Positions 9,228 through 18,755 of a DNA stretch of 64,000 bases are shown piece after piece. How positions within the stretch are numbered: the stretch's first letter is position 1; every line of letters begins with the position of its first letter. The notes under the pieces were generated by a model. That model had not been told where the DNA came from and searched no databases. It was given only the letters and a program-made list of their open reading frames with translations. This stretch comes from an uncultured Phycisphaerales bacterium. GTDB lineage: Bacteria; Planctomycetota; Phycisphaerae; Phycisphaerales; SM1A02. The stretch lies in assembly GCA_905480395.1 (NCBI GenBank), contig CAJQQE010000015.1:58341-122340 (forward strand), written 5' to 3'. The position numbers and the translations under genes were made by a program.

Positions 9228-10009
9228 TCGAGGATCGGCCCTCACCGGCATTCCGCCGGTTTTTCGCGTGGTACGCGACCCGACTCGTGTCGCGGCGTTT
9301 TCACGCGTTGAGACTTCTCAAAGGAAGTCGGGAGATCCTTGAAGAGGCATTGGACGCGGATCGCTCCATGATCACCCTCATCAGCCATGTGTCTTGGTGG
9401 GATCCGCTGGTCGGCTTGGTGCTCTGGCGAAAGCTCTTTGTCGGCCGAGACATCCTCATGCCGATGGCCAGCGAGCAACTCTCGCGATTTCGGTTCTTCC
9501 GCCGCCTTGGGGTGTTCGGCATCGATCCCGACGATCCAACCTCGATGGGTCAAATGCGGCGTCATGTGCTTCAGCGTCTCGCGCAATCACCAGACACGAT
9601 TTTGGGCCTCACGCCGCAGGGTCGATTCACGGATCCACGCGAGCCGATTCGACTTCGGCCTGGCGCGGCGGCGATTGCGGCAGCCTGCGAACGCTCGCCG
9701 AGCGTCGTGGTGATCTCGATCGAATATGTGTTCTGGCAGGACGCGAGGCCTGAACTGCTGGTCGCGGTCCGGTCATGCGACTCGCCGGAAGCAGGTTCCA
9801 CCACCGACTGGTACCGAGCCATGGAAGAAGGAATGCGTCGATGCGCGAAAGACCTTGCCGCGGCGAGCATTGCCCGCGATGAATCGGCGTTCGAGGTCCT
9901 CGAAGGCGGAAAAGATCGAATCAATCCCTTCATGGATGCCTGGCTTCGAATTCGGGGTCGGTCCGGCGGCATCGCGGCGACACGCGCTGCGCCAAAGGGG
10001 TCGGCATGA
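9200..10009 (+). CDS. PlsC-like acyltransferase of the carotenoid cluster
   Basis: 269 aa. It contains the glycerolipid acyltransferase box H-x4-D (HVSWWD) near residue 62 and a downstream 'LTPQGRF' at the place of the family's second block (usually EGTR). AGGAGG sits immediately before the ATG inside the end of the desaturase gene, which supports translational coupling. In C30 carotenoid clusters the terminal acyltransferase esterifies the sugar of the glycosylated carotenoid acid; I infer a similar acylation here. An ordinary 1-acylglycerol-3-phosphate acyltransferase role cannot be excluded from sequence alone. Confidence 0.75.
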   Translation: MSGNGDDGLIEDRPSPAFRRFFAWYATRLVSRRFHALRLLKGSREILEEALDADRSMITLISHVSWWDPLVGLVLWRKLFVGRDILMPMASEQLSRFRFFRRLGVFGIDPDDPTSMGQMRRHVLQRLAQSPDTILGLTPQGRFTDPREPIRLRPGAAAIAAACERSPSVVVISIEYVFWQDARPELLVAVRSCDSPEAGSTTDWYRAMEEGMRRCAKDLAAASIARDESAFEVLEGGKDRINPFMDAWLRIRGRSGGIAATRAAPKGSA

Positions 10010-11262
10010 GTTCGAATCTAGGAGCCTTCTTTCTGACGAGCATGATCCAGGCCGCGGCGCCCGCGGCAGAGGCCCAGACGTCGGACTGGGTGACCTGGTG
10101 GATGGCTGGTGCGTTGGTGATCTCTGCCATCGCCTTGTTGATCTCCCTCCGAAACCTGAGCCGGTTTCGACGGGCCCCAGTCGTCAACGACTCAGATGAC
10201 GAAGGTTGGTCGGTCACCGTGTGCATTCCGGCTCGCAACGAAGCGGTCAACCTTGAAGCGTGCGTTCAAAGCGCTTTAGAGTCTGCGGACGCCGATCCGG
10301 CATCGTCGACGACCGTCATGGTCTACGACGACGGGAGCGACGATGCGACACCGACGATCCTCGCGAGATTGGTGAAATCAGATCCTCGAGTGATCAAGGC
10401 CGAGGTGAACCCGCTCCCATCAGGATGGAACGGGAAACAGCACGCCTGTGATCGCATGGGGCGACAGGGCCAGACAGACTGGCTGCTCTTCACCGATGCG
10501 GATGTTCGGTTTACCCAGGATTGTCTGAGACGCACTCGTGCGGCGGTTCGCGCCCAACGGACAGCGAATGGCGACATCGCCCTGTTCTCGGCATTTCCTC
10601 ACGAGCGAACCGGCACGATCGGCGAGACCTTAGTCGTTCCTTTGATTCACTTCATCCTCATGAGCTACCTGCCCATTGGTCGCATGCGCTCGAGTTTGGA
10701 CCCCGCGGCCAGTGCGGCGTGCGGTCAGTTCGTTCTCGCTCGGCGGGATGCTTGGCTTCAGGTCGGGGGACATGCGGTGATCAAGGATTCGATGCACGAT
10801 GGCGTTCGACTTCCCCGCATTTTTCGGCGTGCGGGATTTGCGACGGACATTTTCGATGGCACCGATATCGTCCACTGCCGCATGTACCACGGTTTTCGAG
10901 AGACCTGGAGTGGATTTGCAAAGAACGCCTACGAAGGCCTGGGGAACATTTTCCTGCTCCTTCTGCTGACCGTACTTCATCTTGGTGGGCACGTGGCGCC
11001 TTGGATCATCCTTGGTTTCGTGGCGGTGAGTTCGAGTCTCGGAGCGGAATTTTCGGGCGTTTCAATGGCCGCAGCAGGGTTTGCATCGGCGGCGATCATC
11101 GTGCAGCTCACGCTTCGAGTTCTGCTTGCCGCACGATTTCAACAGGCTTGGTCTGGCGTGTTACTCCATCCGGTAGCGCTGTCGGTATTCACATTGCTTC
11201 AGTGGTGGAGTCTGGTACTGCACGTCACGGGACGTCGGTCATGGCGTGGCCGACTTGGTTGA
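10006..11262 (+). CDS. GT2 family membrane glycosyltransferase (CrtQ-like by context)
   Basis: 418 aa. A short N-terminal membrane segment (WMAGALVISAIALLI) precedes a GT-A domain with 'VTVCIPARNEAVNLEACV', 'DDGSDD' and the metal-binding 'FTDADVRF'. Two or three hydrophobic segments follow at the C-terminus (LLLLLTVLHLGG and LGFVAVSSSL). The start ATGA overlaps the acyltransferase stop by 4 bases. The layout matches processive or lipid-linked glycosyltransferases of carotenoid clusters such as CrtQ. The sugar and acceptor are inferred, not seen. Confidence 0.8.
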   Translation: MSSNLGAFFLTSMIQAAAPAAEAQTSDWVTWWMAGALVISAIALLISLRNLSRFRRAPVVNDSDDEGWSVTVCIPARNEAVNLEACVQSALESADADPASSTTVMVYDDGSDDATPTILARLVKSDPRVIKAEVNPLPSGWNGKQHACDRMGRQGQTDWLLFTDADVRFTQDCLRRTRAAVRAQRTANGDIALFSAFPHERTGTIGETLVVPLIHFILMSYLPIGRMRSSLDPAASAACGQFVLARRDAWLQVGGHAVIKDSMHDGVRLPRIFRRAGFATDIFDGTDIVHCRMYHGFRETWSGFAKNAYEGLGNIFLLLLLTVLHLGGHVAPWIILGFVAVSSSLGAEFSGVSMAAAGFASAAIIVQLTLRVLLAARFQQAWSGVLLHPVALSVFTLLQWWSLVLHVTGRRSWRGRLG

Positions 11263-11312
11263 AGCGCGGCGCAGGCTTGACGAAGCATCCTTGGGGTGGG
11301 TAGCGTTCACCT

Positions 11313-14162
11313 GTGCCAACTGAAGACCGATTGGATCGGATTGAATCTCAACTGGCGAACTTGGTTGATCGGATCGATCAACTTGAGAAGAAGCGGTTGG
11401 CTTCGGATTCGATTGGATCGACTGAGCAACAGCAAGATTCTTCGAGAGAGTTCACGACCACAGAAGCTTCCGAATCCACGCCTGATCCACAACTACCCGC
11501 GGACCTCCAACGGTCCGCTCCCAAAGCTGCAGCCCATGCGGCCGACGAGGCGACTCCGACCGTCCCGTCGGCCGCGGCTCTTTTTTCCGGAGTTCGTGCA
11601 TCACCGCCACCCTTGCCGCCGACGGCACGCGATCACGACCCGAGCTCCGAAGTGACCTCTCCGCAAGAAGATGATCACACACCATCGCTCCTTGCCGAGG
11701 CAGGGTCTCGTCAGGGTAATCTTGAGCAGTTGATCGGCGGCCGGGTGATGGCCTTGGTGGGTGGGGTGATCGTGGTGATCGCTGCGGCGTTCTTCGCGAA
11801 ACTCGCCTACGACAATGGCTGGATCGGCAATATTCCTGCCGGGGTGCGGGCCGCGATGTTGGCGGCTTTCGGTGCGGTGATTCTCGGCGTGGGGGAGTGG
11901 GCGCTCCGACGATACGGGCGGGCGGCGGCCGTCGGACTCTTCATCGCGGGCCTCGGAACCTTGTATGTGGATGCCTGGTCGGCGGGTCCCGTTCTCGGGC
12001 TTCTCTCGCCGCTCGGCTCGCTCGTGGCCATGGCGGTGGTCATGGTGATCGGCCTCTTGCTCACGGCTCGCTCAGGCTCGGTTTCGATCGGCGTGGTGAG
12101 CATTGCCGCCGGTGCGGCGGCGCCTTACCTTGCCGGAGGTGACGGCGGCCCGGCCGTGCTCGGCATTTACCTGACGTCGCTTCTGGTCATCGCCTTTGCG
12201 GCAGCTTCCATCAGGCCGAGACCGTTCCTCCGCATCCGGGTCCCCGCCTTCTCGATCGTCCTCGTCGCCGCGCTCCCTTGGATGTTCCTCTCGATCGACC
12301 GCGGGGAGGTCACGGTTCTCCTGATCATCGGATCCGGGTGGTGGCTGCTGGTTCACGCCCAGGCGTTGCACACCGCGACCCGGGGGCTGGCCTCGAAATG
12401 GAACGCGGGCCTCGGGTTCGCGTCGACCGCGGTGTTCGCGATCGCGATCCCGCTCGCGGTTCGGGCGGCGGGCGGTGGCGGGGTCGCCTGGAACACGCTG
12501 GAGGGGTGGATTCCGCTCGGTCTCGCAGCGCTGTCGATGGTCGCGATTTTCCAGGCGGGAACGGGCCTCGATGCGATCCGTCCTTCCGATGATCGATCTC
12601 CACTGCGGAAACGCGAGCGGGCGGTCGACTTGCTCTCACTGGTGCTCTGGGTCGAGACCGCGGTGCTGCTCTTCGTCGCCGCCGGGCTGCTGCTGGAAGG
12701 GCCGGCGATCCCGGTCGCCTGGTGCGGGCTCGGTCTCGCCGCGGCGTATCTCGCCCATCGACTTCGAAGTCGGGGCGTGGCGGTCTGCTCCCTGATCATC
12801 GCCATCCTCGGTCAATACGCCGCCACGGTGGTCGTCTTTATGAACGCAGGGAACCGCAACGTCGATCCTTGGTTTGAAGGGACCGGGTGGCAGTGGACCC
12901 CCGTATCCGAACAGTGGTTAACGCTTCTGGCGCTGGTGGTCGTCGCGACCGTCGCTCGCCTGTGGCCGGTTCGCTCGACCTCTTCGGGCGGTCGAACGCC
13001 GGCAGGCCCGTCGGCGGCGCTTTGGATAGGCGGATTGTGCTTCGTTCCCTCCATGATGTACTTCGCGTCCGACGGATCGCTCCTGTCGATCGTGGTCGCG
13101 GGGATTCCGGCGCTTGCCGCCCTCGTCGTGCAACGCGGTCGTGGTGACCGGGGGGGATGGTCCGCCGCCTACGGATTGAATCTGCTGGCGACGTCGATCG
13201 CCGCGGCGCTCCTGCTCGGTCTCGTGCTGGAGCGTCAGGGATTCGATACGTACATGGGCAGGAACGACGGCCATTCAGCGCTCGGACTGTTCGGCTGGGC
13301 GATGATCCCCTTCGCGGGGCTCGTGGTGATGATGATCGACCTCGCTCGGAACACCGGAATCACGATCTCCCCGGTGCGCCTTCGGATCGTCGGGTGGGCG
13401 AGTAGCGTGCAGTTCCTCTTGGTGGGTGCGTTCGGTGGGATGCTGTGGTTCGTTTCCGCCGACACCCCCTGGTCGCCGGTCGTCGGGAATCTCTTCGCGG
13501 CGACCATCGGAATCTCGGTCGTGGGTACGACCCTCGTCCTCATTTCGGCTCGGACGCCGCTGCGGATCGGTCGATCGCTCGCGGGAGGTTCGGTTCTCGT
13601 GGCGGCGTGGCTCTGGGCGCTCCTCTCGATCGCCGACGCATTCATCGGATGGAGTCCGTGTGCGACGTCCGCGCCCTTCGCCTCGAATCTCCGTTTCTGG
13701 AGTGGTGCGATCGCGCTCGCCGCCCTCGTGGTGATCGCCTGGGACTGGCCTCACGCCGCCAGGTACGACGTCGCCGGCGATCGGAAGCAAGCAAGCTTCG
13801 ACCGCATCGCCGGTCTCGAAGCGATCACCCTGGGCCTCGTGCTCGGGTCGCTGGCCCTGCTCGACTACTTCGGTCCCGACGACGTCACCTTGAATGCGGC
13901 GTTGAGCGTCTTCTGGGCCCTCTACGCGATCGGGCTCATCCTCGCGGGGTTCATCCGGGATGTTCCCATGATTCGCCACATCGGCCTGGGGCTGCTCGGG
14001 GTGACCGCCCTCAAATTCCTGTTGATCGACCTCGGCCGGGCGGCCACGATCTATCGCGTCGTCTCCGCGCTCGGCGTCGGGCTGCTGATGGTCGCGACCA
14101 GCATGCTCTATGTGCGATTCGGCTCGAAACTCCAAGGCCAGACGGACGAGCCGTCGGATTGA
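11313..14162 (+). CDS. Large multi-pass membrane protein, DUF2339 family
   Basis: 949 aa with a GTG start. The N-terminus is a short coiled coil (RLDRIESQLANLVDRIDQLEKK) followed by a Pro/Ser-rich linker. From residue 146 onward there are more than twenty hydrophobic segments, beginning with 'GGRVMALVGGVIVVIAAAFFAKLAYDNGWIG', the hallmark of DUF2339 predicted membrane proteins. The function of the family is unknown. It lies 50 bases after the carotenoid glycosyltransferase and could be cotranscribed. The predicted start has no strong ribosome site, but the coiled coil beginning at residue 5 favours it. Confidence 0.82.
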   Translation: MPTEDRLDRIESQLANLVDRIDQLEKKRLASDSIGSTEQQQDSSREFTTTEASESTPDPQLPADLQRSAPKAAAHAADEATPTVPSAAALFSGVRASPPPLPPTARDHDPSSEVTSPQEDDHTPSLLAEAGSRQGNLEQLIGGRVMALVGGVIVVIAAAFFAKLAYDNGWIGNIPAGVRAAMLAAFGAVILGVGEWALRRYGRAAAVGLFIAGLGTLYVDAWSAGPVLGLLSPLGSLVAMAVVMVIGLLLTARSGSVSIGVVSIAAGAAAPYLAGGDGGPAVLGIYLTSLLVIAFAAASIRPRPFLRIRVPAFSIVLVAALPWMFLSIDRGEVTVLLIIGSGWWLLVHAQALHTATRGLASKWNAGLGFASTAVFAIAIPLAVRAAGGGGVAWNTLEGWIPLGLAALSMVAIFQAGTGLDAIRPSDDRSPLRKRERAVDLLSLVLWVETAVLLFVAAGLLLEGPAIPVAWCGLGLAAAYLAHRLRSRGVAVCSLIIAILGQYAATVVVFMNAGNRNVDPWFEGTGWQWTPVSEQWLTLLALVVVATVARLWPVRSTSSGGRTPAGPSAALWIGGLCFVPSMMYFASDGSLLSIVVAGIPALAALVVQRGRGDRGGWSAAYGLNLLATSIAAALLLGLVLERQGFDTYMGRNDGHSALGLFGWAMIPFAGLVVMMIDLARNTGITISPVRLRIVGWASSVQFLLVGAFGGMLWFVSADTPWSPVVGNLFAATIGISVVGTTLVLISARTPLRIGRSLAGGSVLVAAWLWALLSIADAFIGWSPCATSAPFASNLRFWSGAIALAALVVIAWDWPHAARYDVAGDRKQASFDRIAGLEAITLGLVLGSLALLDYFGPDDVTLNAALSVFWALYAIGLILAGFIRDVPMIRHIGLGLLGVTALKFLLIDLGRAATIYRVVSALGVGLLMVATSMLYVRFGSKLQGQTDEPSD

Positions 14163-14193
14163 CGCTTCGGTCGCCCGGCGATCGGCGTCGCGT

Positions 14194-14865
14194 TTAATCT
14201 CCGTGGATCTCGGCCACCGAGCCATTCGAGATGGCATAGACCGACCCTGATGTTCCCGGGCTGACGCGGACACCTCTTGCAAACGGGGTGAATGCGGGAA
14301 GGATCAACTGGCGGGGTTCCAAAACGAACGCGTGGGCGAGGGTTCTCTTCGATCCGGAACCGAGGGAGATCACGGGATGGCGATGCCCCGCAATGAGCAT
14401 CGGGTCTTGGTCCGTGGATTCCCCATCGTCCGCTCGCGGATGATGCCGAAGTTCGAGTGACCCGATTCGTCGATGCTCACCGTCATCATCGATTCGCCAT
14501 GACCGAGGAATGGTGCCGGAGGCCTCCGCATGGCTGCCAATCATCGAGATCGGAAGGTTGATGCGCTGTCGCCAACGGGTGAATGCGGCGATCAGCGGTT
14601 CATCAGGATTCTCGGCGAGCTGAACGAGATCGCCCAGCAGCGTGAGTCGTTTCGGGTGCCATTTGGCAACGATCCGCTCGAGCCGATCGAGCGCTTCTTC
14701 CGCGATGCCCTCCGGCATGGAGACCGCAAGGGATCGATGCGTTTCGGGAGTGCCCAAGTGGAGGTCTGCGACGATCAGGGTGCCGCGGTCGACCAAAAGT
14801 GCCGCCCGCTCGGCGAGGAGTTTCACCGGCTCGTTCGCGATCGTGATGTCGAGATCTTGCGGCAT
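14194..14865 (-). CDS. PdeM-like metallophosphoesterase with altered GNH motif
   Basis: 223 aa calcineurin-like phosphoesterase resembling PdeM, the endonuclease associated with ATP-dependent DNA ligase clusters. Visible metal motifs are D34-x-H36 in VADLHLG, GD at 78-79 in LLGDLVQL, and H161-x-H163 in AGHRHP. The usual GNHD/E block reads G110-S111-H112-A-E, so the metal-bridging Asn is replaced by Ser. Whether it is active therefore needs testing. No ligase, helicase or exonuclease partner lies nearby. It is convergent with the DUF2339 gene, with 31 bases between their stops. Confidence 0.7.
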   Translation of the reverse strand: MPQDLDITIANEPVKLLAERAALLVDRGTLIVADLHLGTPETHRSLAVSMPEGIAEEALDRLERIVAKWHPKRLTLLGDLVQLAENPDEPLIAAFTRWRQRINLPISMIGSHAEASGTIPRSWRIDDDGEHRRIGSLELRHHPRADDGESTDQDPMLIAGHRHPVISLGSGSKRTLAHAFVLEPRQLILPAFTPFARGVRVSPGTSGSVYAISNGSVAEIHGD

Positions 14866-14919
14866 GGAGATTGCTGAGCGAGGGCTCGGAGGGATACTTG
14901 CGGAGTCACGTTGACCAAC

Positions 14920-16911
14920 TCAGCGAGTTGATTCTGCTGGCGCGGTCTGGATGGCGACCATGTCGCGGTAGTGATCACTCTTTTTGAGAAGTTCTTCGTG
15001 GGTTCCGCTGGCGATGATCGTTCCGCCTTCGAGAATGACGATGAGATCCGCGTGACGGATGGTGCTCAATCGGTGGGCGATCGCGAAGGTCGTCCGGCCG
15101 GTGAGCAGTCGATTGATGGACTGTTGAATCAGTCGTTCACTCGCCGTGTCGAGGTTGCTGGTCGCTTCGTCGAGGATGAGGATCCTCGGGTCGGCGAGCA
15201 GGGCGCGGGCGATGGCGAGCCGCTGACGCTGGCCGCCCGAAAGTCGAACGCCGCGTTCCCCGATGAGGCTCTCGAAGCCTTGCGGGGTCGCCTCGATGAA
15301 TTCGAGGGCGTTGGCGGCGTTGGCAGCGTCCTTAATCTCTTCGAAGGTCGCGTCTCGCCGACCGAAGGCGATGTTCTCGCTGATCGTCCCGTCAAAGAGG
15401 AAGACATCCTGTTCAACGATGCCGAGGAGGGATCGGTACGCATTGAGTTTGAGATCGCGAAGATCGGTTCCATCGAGGCTGATCGCGCCTTCGGTGGGAT
15501 CCTGGAATCGGGCGATCAGATTGCACAACGTGGTCTTGCCTGCGCCCGACGCACCGACGAACGCAATCAATTGACCGGGGTGCGCCACAAACTCGACGTC
15601 GCGAAGCACAGGCTTCTCAGTCCCCGGATAGGTGAATCCCAAGCCTCGAACTTCGACTCGTCCTTCGACGAGATCCGGAACGAGATCTCGAGCCGAGTCA
15701 CGATCCGGCATTTCAATGGGTTCTTCAAGCAGGTCGAGAATCCGATCGAGACCGGCGAGATTGGTCTGGAGGTTGGTCGCAGTGGCCGCGAGGGTCTCGA
15801 CGGGGCCGAGCAGCATGATGAGGTAGGTCAGGAACATGACCAGATCGCCGGTCGTGATCTCGCCCTCGATCACCTGGAGGCCGCCGTAGAGTAGAAGGCC
15901 GGTGCTGGCGAGGGGGATCGCGACGGCCCAGGCCAATTCGGTGATCCTTGACCACCACCAGATATTGATGCCCTGTCGGGCCATCAGGTTGTTCCCGCGG
16001 ACGAAACGACTTGATTCGCCTCGGCTTCGTCCGAACGCTCTCACGACCCGGATGCCCCCAAAGACCTCGGTGGCATGGGAGTCGACCTGCGACCGGAGAA
16101 GCCGATGATCGCGATGGAGAGGGCGGATCCGACCGATCCAGGTCCGATGCGTCAGCCAGACCATCGGAAGCATTCCGATCGCTCCAAGGAGCAGTCGCCA
16201 ATCGGTAAAGGCGAGGATGATCAAACTTCCAAACAGCTGAATAATCGCCCGGGATGGGTTGTAGATGAGCCCAAAAATGAGTTCCGCGACCCCACCGGCA
16301 TCGTCCCGGAGCATGCTCGCCACACCGCCGGACCTCAGGTCATGGATTCGTTGCAGTGGAAATCGGACGATGTGGTCGAACACGATTCGACGAACGTCGA
16401 CAGAGAGGAGTCGGGTTGCCTTCGTCGCAAGCCAGCGTCCGCTGAGGCCGATCGCGACGGCGGCGAAGGAGACGACGATCATGGCAATCGCGATCGCGAC
16501 GAGCAGTCGACGGGGATTGGCAAGGTCCCACGAGGCTGGAATCCAAGCGGCGAATTCAGAGGGGAGTCCGGTTCCCGTGAACGCGTAATCGATCGCGAGT
16601 TTGGTCGCCGCCGGCGTGGTCAACTTCAACCCAGTTGCAATGGTCAAGGTGCACAGGGCGACGATAATCGGGCCTCGATGACGACCGAGCATCCCGAAAA
16701 ACTTGCGGAGCAGGTCCGAAGCGCTCCGGGATCGCTTCAGCGATCGGAGGACGCCCTGTCGACTCACCGTGAGTTGCTCATTGCTCGGCTTACTTCGACG
16801 GCGTCTGAGAAGGTCGAGGTAGGCCTTGAACCGCCGGCTGCTCGAGCCGGTGCGAAGGCGAGGATCCTCGGCGAAGTCTGGATCCGGTGAATCGTCTGAT
16901 GGGCTGGTCAT
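14920..16911 (-). CDS. ABC exporter, fused permease and ATPase (MsbA/BmrA type)
   Basis: 663 aa from ATG 16911. An approximately 80-residue basic N-terminal extension precedes six predicted membrane segments (from GPIIVALCTLTIATGL to LLLYGGLQVIEG) and then one nucleotide-binding domain. The ATPase has Walker A GASGAGKTT, signature LSGGQRQR, Walker B ILILDEATSNLD and H-loop AHRLSTI. It is a half-transporter expected to dimerise in the inner membrane. The substrate is unknown; lipid or drug export is typical of the family. Its ATG overlaps the rlmN stop as ATGA, so the two are translationally coupled. Confidence 0.9.
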   Translation of the reverse strand: MTSPSDDSPDPDFAEDPRLRTGSSSRRFKAYLDLLRRRRSKPSNEQLTVSRQGVLRSLKRSRSASDLLRKFFGMLGRHRGPIIVALCTLTIATGLKLTTPAATKLAIDYAFTGTGLPSEFAAWIPASWDLANPRRLLVAIAIAMIVVSFAAVAIGLSGRWLATKATRLLSVDVRRIVFDHIVRFPLQRIHDLRSGGVASMLRDDAGGVAELIFGLIYNPSRAIIQLFGSLIILAFTDWRLLLGAIGMLPMVWLTHRTWIGRIRPLHRDHRLLRSQVDSHATEVFGGIRVVRAFGRSRGESSRFVRGNNLMARQGINIWWWSRITELAWAVAIPLASTGLLLYGGLQVIEGEITTGDLVMFLTYLIMLLGPVETLAATATNLQTNLAGLDRILDLLEEPIEMPDRDSARDLVPDLVEGRVEVRGLGFTYPGTEKPVLRDVEFVAHPGQLIAFVGASGAGKTTLCNLIARFQDPTEGAISLDGTDLRDLKLNAYRSLLGIVEQDVFLFDGTISENIAFGRRDATFEEIKDAANAANALEFIEATPQGFESLIGERGVRLSGGQRQRLAIARALLADPRILILDEATSNLDTASERLIQQSINRLLTGRTTFAIAHRLSTIRHADLIVILEGGTIIASGTHEELLKKSDHYRDMVAIQTAPAESTR

Positions 16912-18032
16912 GGAGAAGTATTCGTTCGGGCGGGAGTGGCGATTCCTCGATCGCCTCGAATCGTGACCGCGACCGGTGAATCGTCGGGCAATCGCCGTCG
17001 ATTCCGGATCTCGGGATTGCCGAGCTGACCGCAAGCCGCCATGACATCGCGGCCCTTGGTTCCGCGTCGTTTGGTGAATTGGCCGTTTGCGATCGCTCGT
17101 TGCGTAAACATGGTCACGGAGGATTCAGTGGGGGCAGGCCAGGGCGAGTCACGACGCGGGTTGTAGGGAATGACGTTCAGCGAGCACCGGAGCGGTCGCA
17201 GGTAGTCGCAGACCTCGTCGCAGTGTTGAACACCATCGTTGACTCCAGGAATCAGGACGTACTCCACGCAGATCGCGGACTTCGGTCGGCCTGCCCATCC
17301 GAGCATGGCATCCATGAGATCGTCCATGGGCCAAGCTCGGTCCACGGGCATGATCTCGGCACGGATCGCATCGTTCGGGGCGTTGAGACTCACGGCTAGG
17401 TTGAGCCGACGAAAACCCGGTTCCGCGGCGAGCTCGCCAAGGCGGCGGATGCCATCGGGATTTCCGACCGTCGAAACCGAGATGTTCGACGCCGCAATCG
17501 CGGGCCCGTCATGGTCGGCGAGGATTCGGATCGCGGGAATCACCGCGTCGAGATTGTCGGTGGGTTCGCCCATACCCATGAAGACGATGTTCTTTGGCCT
17601 GATGCCGATTTCATGGGCGGCGGCATACCACTGGGCGACGATGTCCTCGGTTCGGAGTTGGCGAACGAGACCCATCTGGGCGGTCTCGCAGAATCGGCAG
17701 CCCATCGCGCAACCGATCTGGCTGGAGACGCAGAGTGTCCGGGTGACCGTGCCATTTCGTTTCCGCATGGGAATCAGAACCGACTCGGTTTCGACGCCGC
17801 CCGGGAGCGAGAGGGTGAATTTGATGGTCTCGCCCTCGACCTCGCGTCGGCCGACCGCGTGGGTGACTGGGGAGGTTCCGTGCGGTGCGATCCCGTCACG
17901 ATGGAAACGCCGATAGGTCTCAATACCGCCTCTGCCTCGGGTCAGGCCGGCGAGTTCCGAGGCGGCCGCAAACCCCTGGGCCGTGAGACCAAGTGGATCC
18001 GGGGACGAGATTTCGATGGTCGGAAGGCTCAT
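16908..18032 (-). CDS. rlmN: Dual-specificity 23S rRNA A2503 / tRNA A37 C2-methyltransferase
   Basis: 374 aa radical-SAM methyltransferase. The [4Fe-4S] motif C-x3-C-x2-C is seen in 'QIGCAMGCRFCETAQMG', preceded by 'RTLCVSSQ'. The C-terminal 'DVMAACGQL' carries the catalytic cysteine of the RlmN/Cfr family. 'IVFMGMGEPTDNLDAV' and 'NVIPYNP' are further RlmN motifs. The N-terminal domain is short and diverged. ATG 18032 is chosen over the in-frame TTG two codons upstream. The last bases overlap the start of the ABC exporter. Confidence 0.9.
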   Translation of the reverse strand: MSLPTIEISSPDPLGLTAQGFAAASELAGLTRGRGGIETYRRFHRDGIAPHGTSPVTHAVGRREVEGETIKFTLSLPGGVETESVLIPMRKRNGTVTRTLCVSSQIGCAMGCRFCETAQMGLVRQLRTEDIVAQWYAAAHEIGIRPKNIVFMGMGEPTDNLDAVIPAIRILADHDGPAIAASNISVSTVGNPDGIRRLGELAAEPGFRRLNLAVSLNAPNDAIRAEIMPVDRAWPMDDLMDAMLGWAGRPKSAICVEYVLIPGVNDGVQHCDEVCDYLRPLRCSLNVIPYNPRRDSPWPAPTESSVTMFTQRAIANGQFTKRRGTKGRDVMAACGQLGNPEIRNRRRLPDDSPVAVTIRGDRGIATPARTNTSP

Positions 18033-18248
18033 GAGCAAAATCGAAAAGGGCTTGAATCGACCAGCGTAGCATCCGCTTGGGCCATCTTCCCGAGAACCGT
18101 CGCCGAGTTGAGACTATGATGCCGTATTGCACGGTAATCCTCCCGCGAAGGTCCGGTTTTGGTCCCTCTTCTGCGAGCTCCGCGTTCTCGAATCGTTCAC
18201 CGACCGTCACCCGACGGGTTTCACCCCTTGGATCAAGGATCCCGATCG

Positions 18249-18647
18249 ATGCATATGAAGCACAGTGGCGAAGAACACGGTCCTCCGATCGTGCCCGTCA
18301 AATTCATTCTGGAAGATCCCGAAGGACTCACCAGCACCGAGCAGTCGGAGTGGGACCTCATGGGTGGCGAAGGAGAAAATCTCCTCGAACTCGCCATCGA
18401 ACACGGAATCAACATCGAGCATGCCTGCGGCGGGGTGTGCGCCTGTTCAACGTGCCACGTGTATGTCGAACAGGGCATGGATCAGGTGAGCGAGAGTGAC
18501 GACGACGAAGAGGATCGGGTCGAGGAAGCGCCAGGCCTTCAGGTGAACAGTCGACTCGCATGCCAATGCAAGATCGAGGGAAAGGGACCGATCACGGTTC
18601 ACGTGCCCGCCTGGAATCGGAATGCCGTCAAGGAAGTGCCGCACTGA
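18249..18647 (+). CDS. Adrenodoxin-type [2Fe-2S] ferredoxin
   Basis: 132 aa from ATG 18249, with AAGGA about 13 bases upstream; a longer open frame upstream is low-quality sequence. Cluster ligands follow the adrenodoxin pattern C-x5-C-x2-C in 'HACGGVCACSTCHVYV', with the fourth cysteine in 'RLACQCKI'. The segment between them is acidic (SESDDDEEDRVEE), as in ISC-type ferredoxins that dock to a reductase or scaffold. No ISC genes adjoin it; the next gene is the multiheme cytochrome 108 bases downstream. In the gap before it, TATGAT at 18115-18120 resembles a -10 box, but I see no matching -35. Confidence 0.9.
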   Translation: MHMKHSGEEHGPPIVPVKFILEDPEGLTSTEQSEWDLMGGEGENLLELAIEHGINIEHACGGVCACSTCHVYVEQGMDQVSESDDDEEDRVEEAPGLQVNSRLACQCKIEGKGPITVHVPAWNRNAVKEVPH

Positions 18648-18755
18648 TTCGGCGGACGACCATGCTTGAAGCGCCATCGGTGGGCGAGCGTCAAGGCGCG
18701 ACCGGAAAGACGGAAGGTGTCGGGGATTGGTGGTCGATATCCCAGTAGGCCCATC

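Noticed and set aside
13275..14282. 335-codon minus-strand open frame opposite the DUF2339 gene
   Set aside because: Highly charged Glu/Arg-rich content is the antisense of hydrophobic membrane segments; no start signals.
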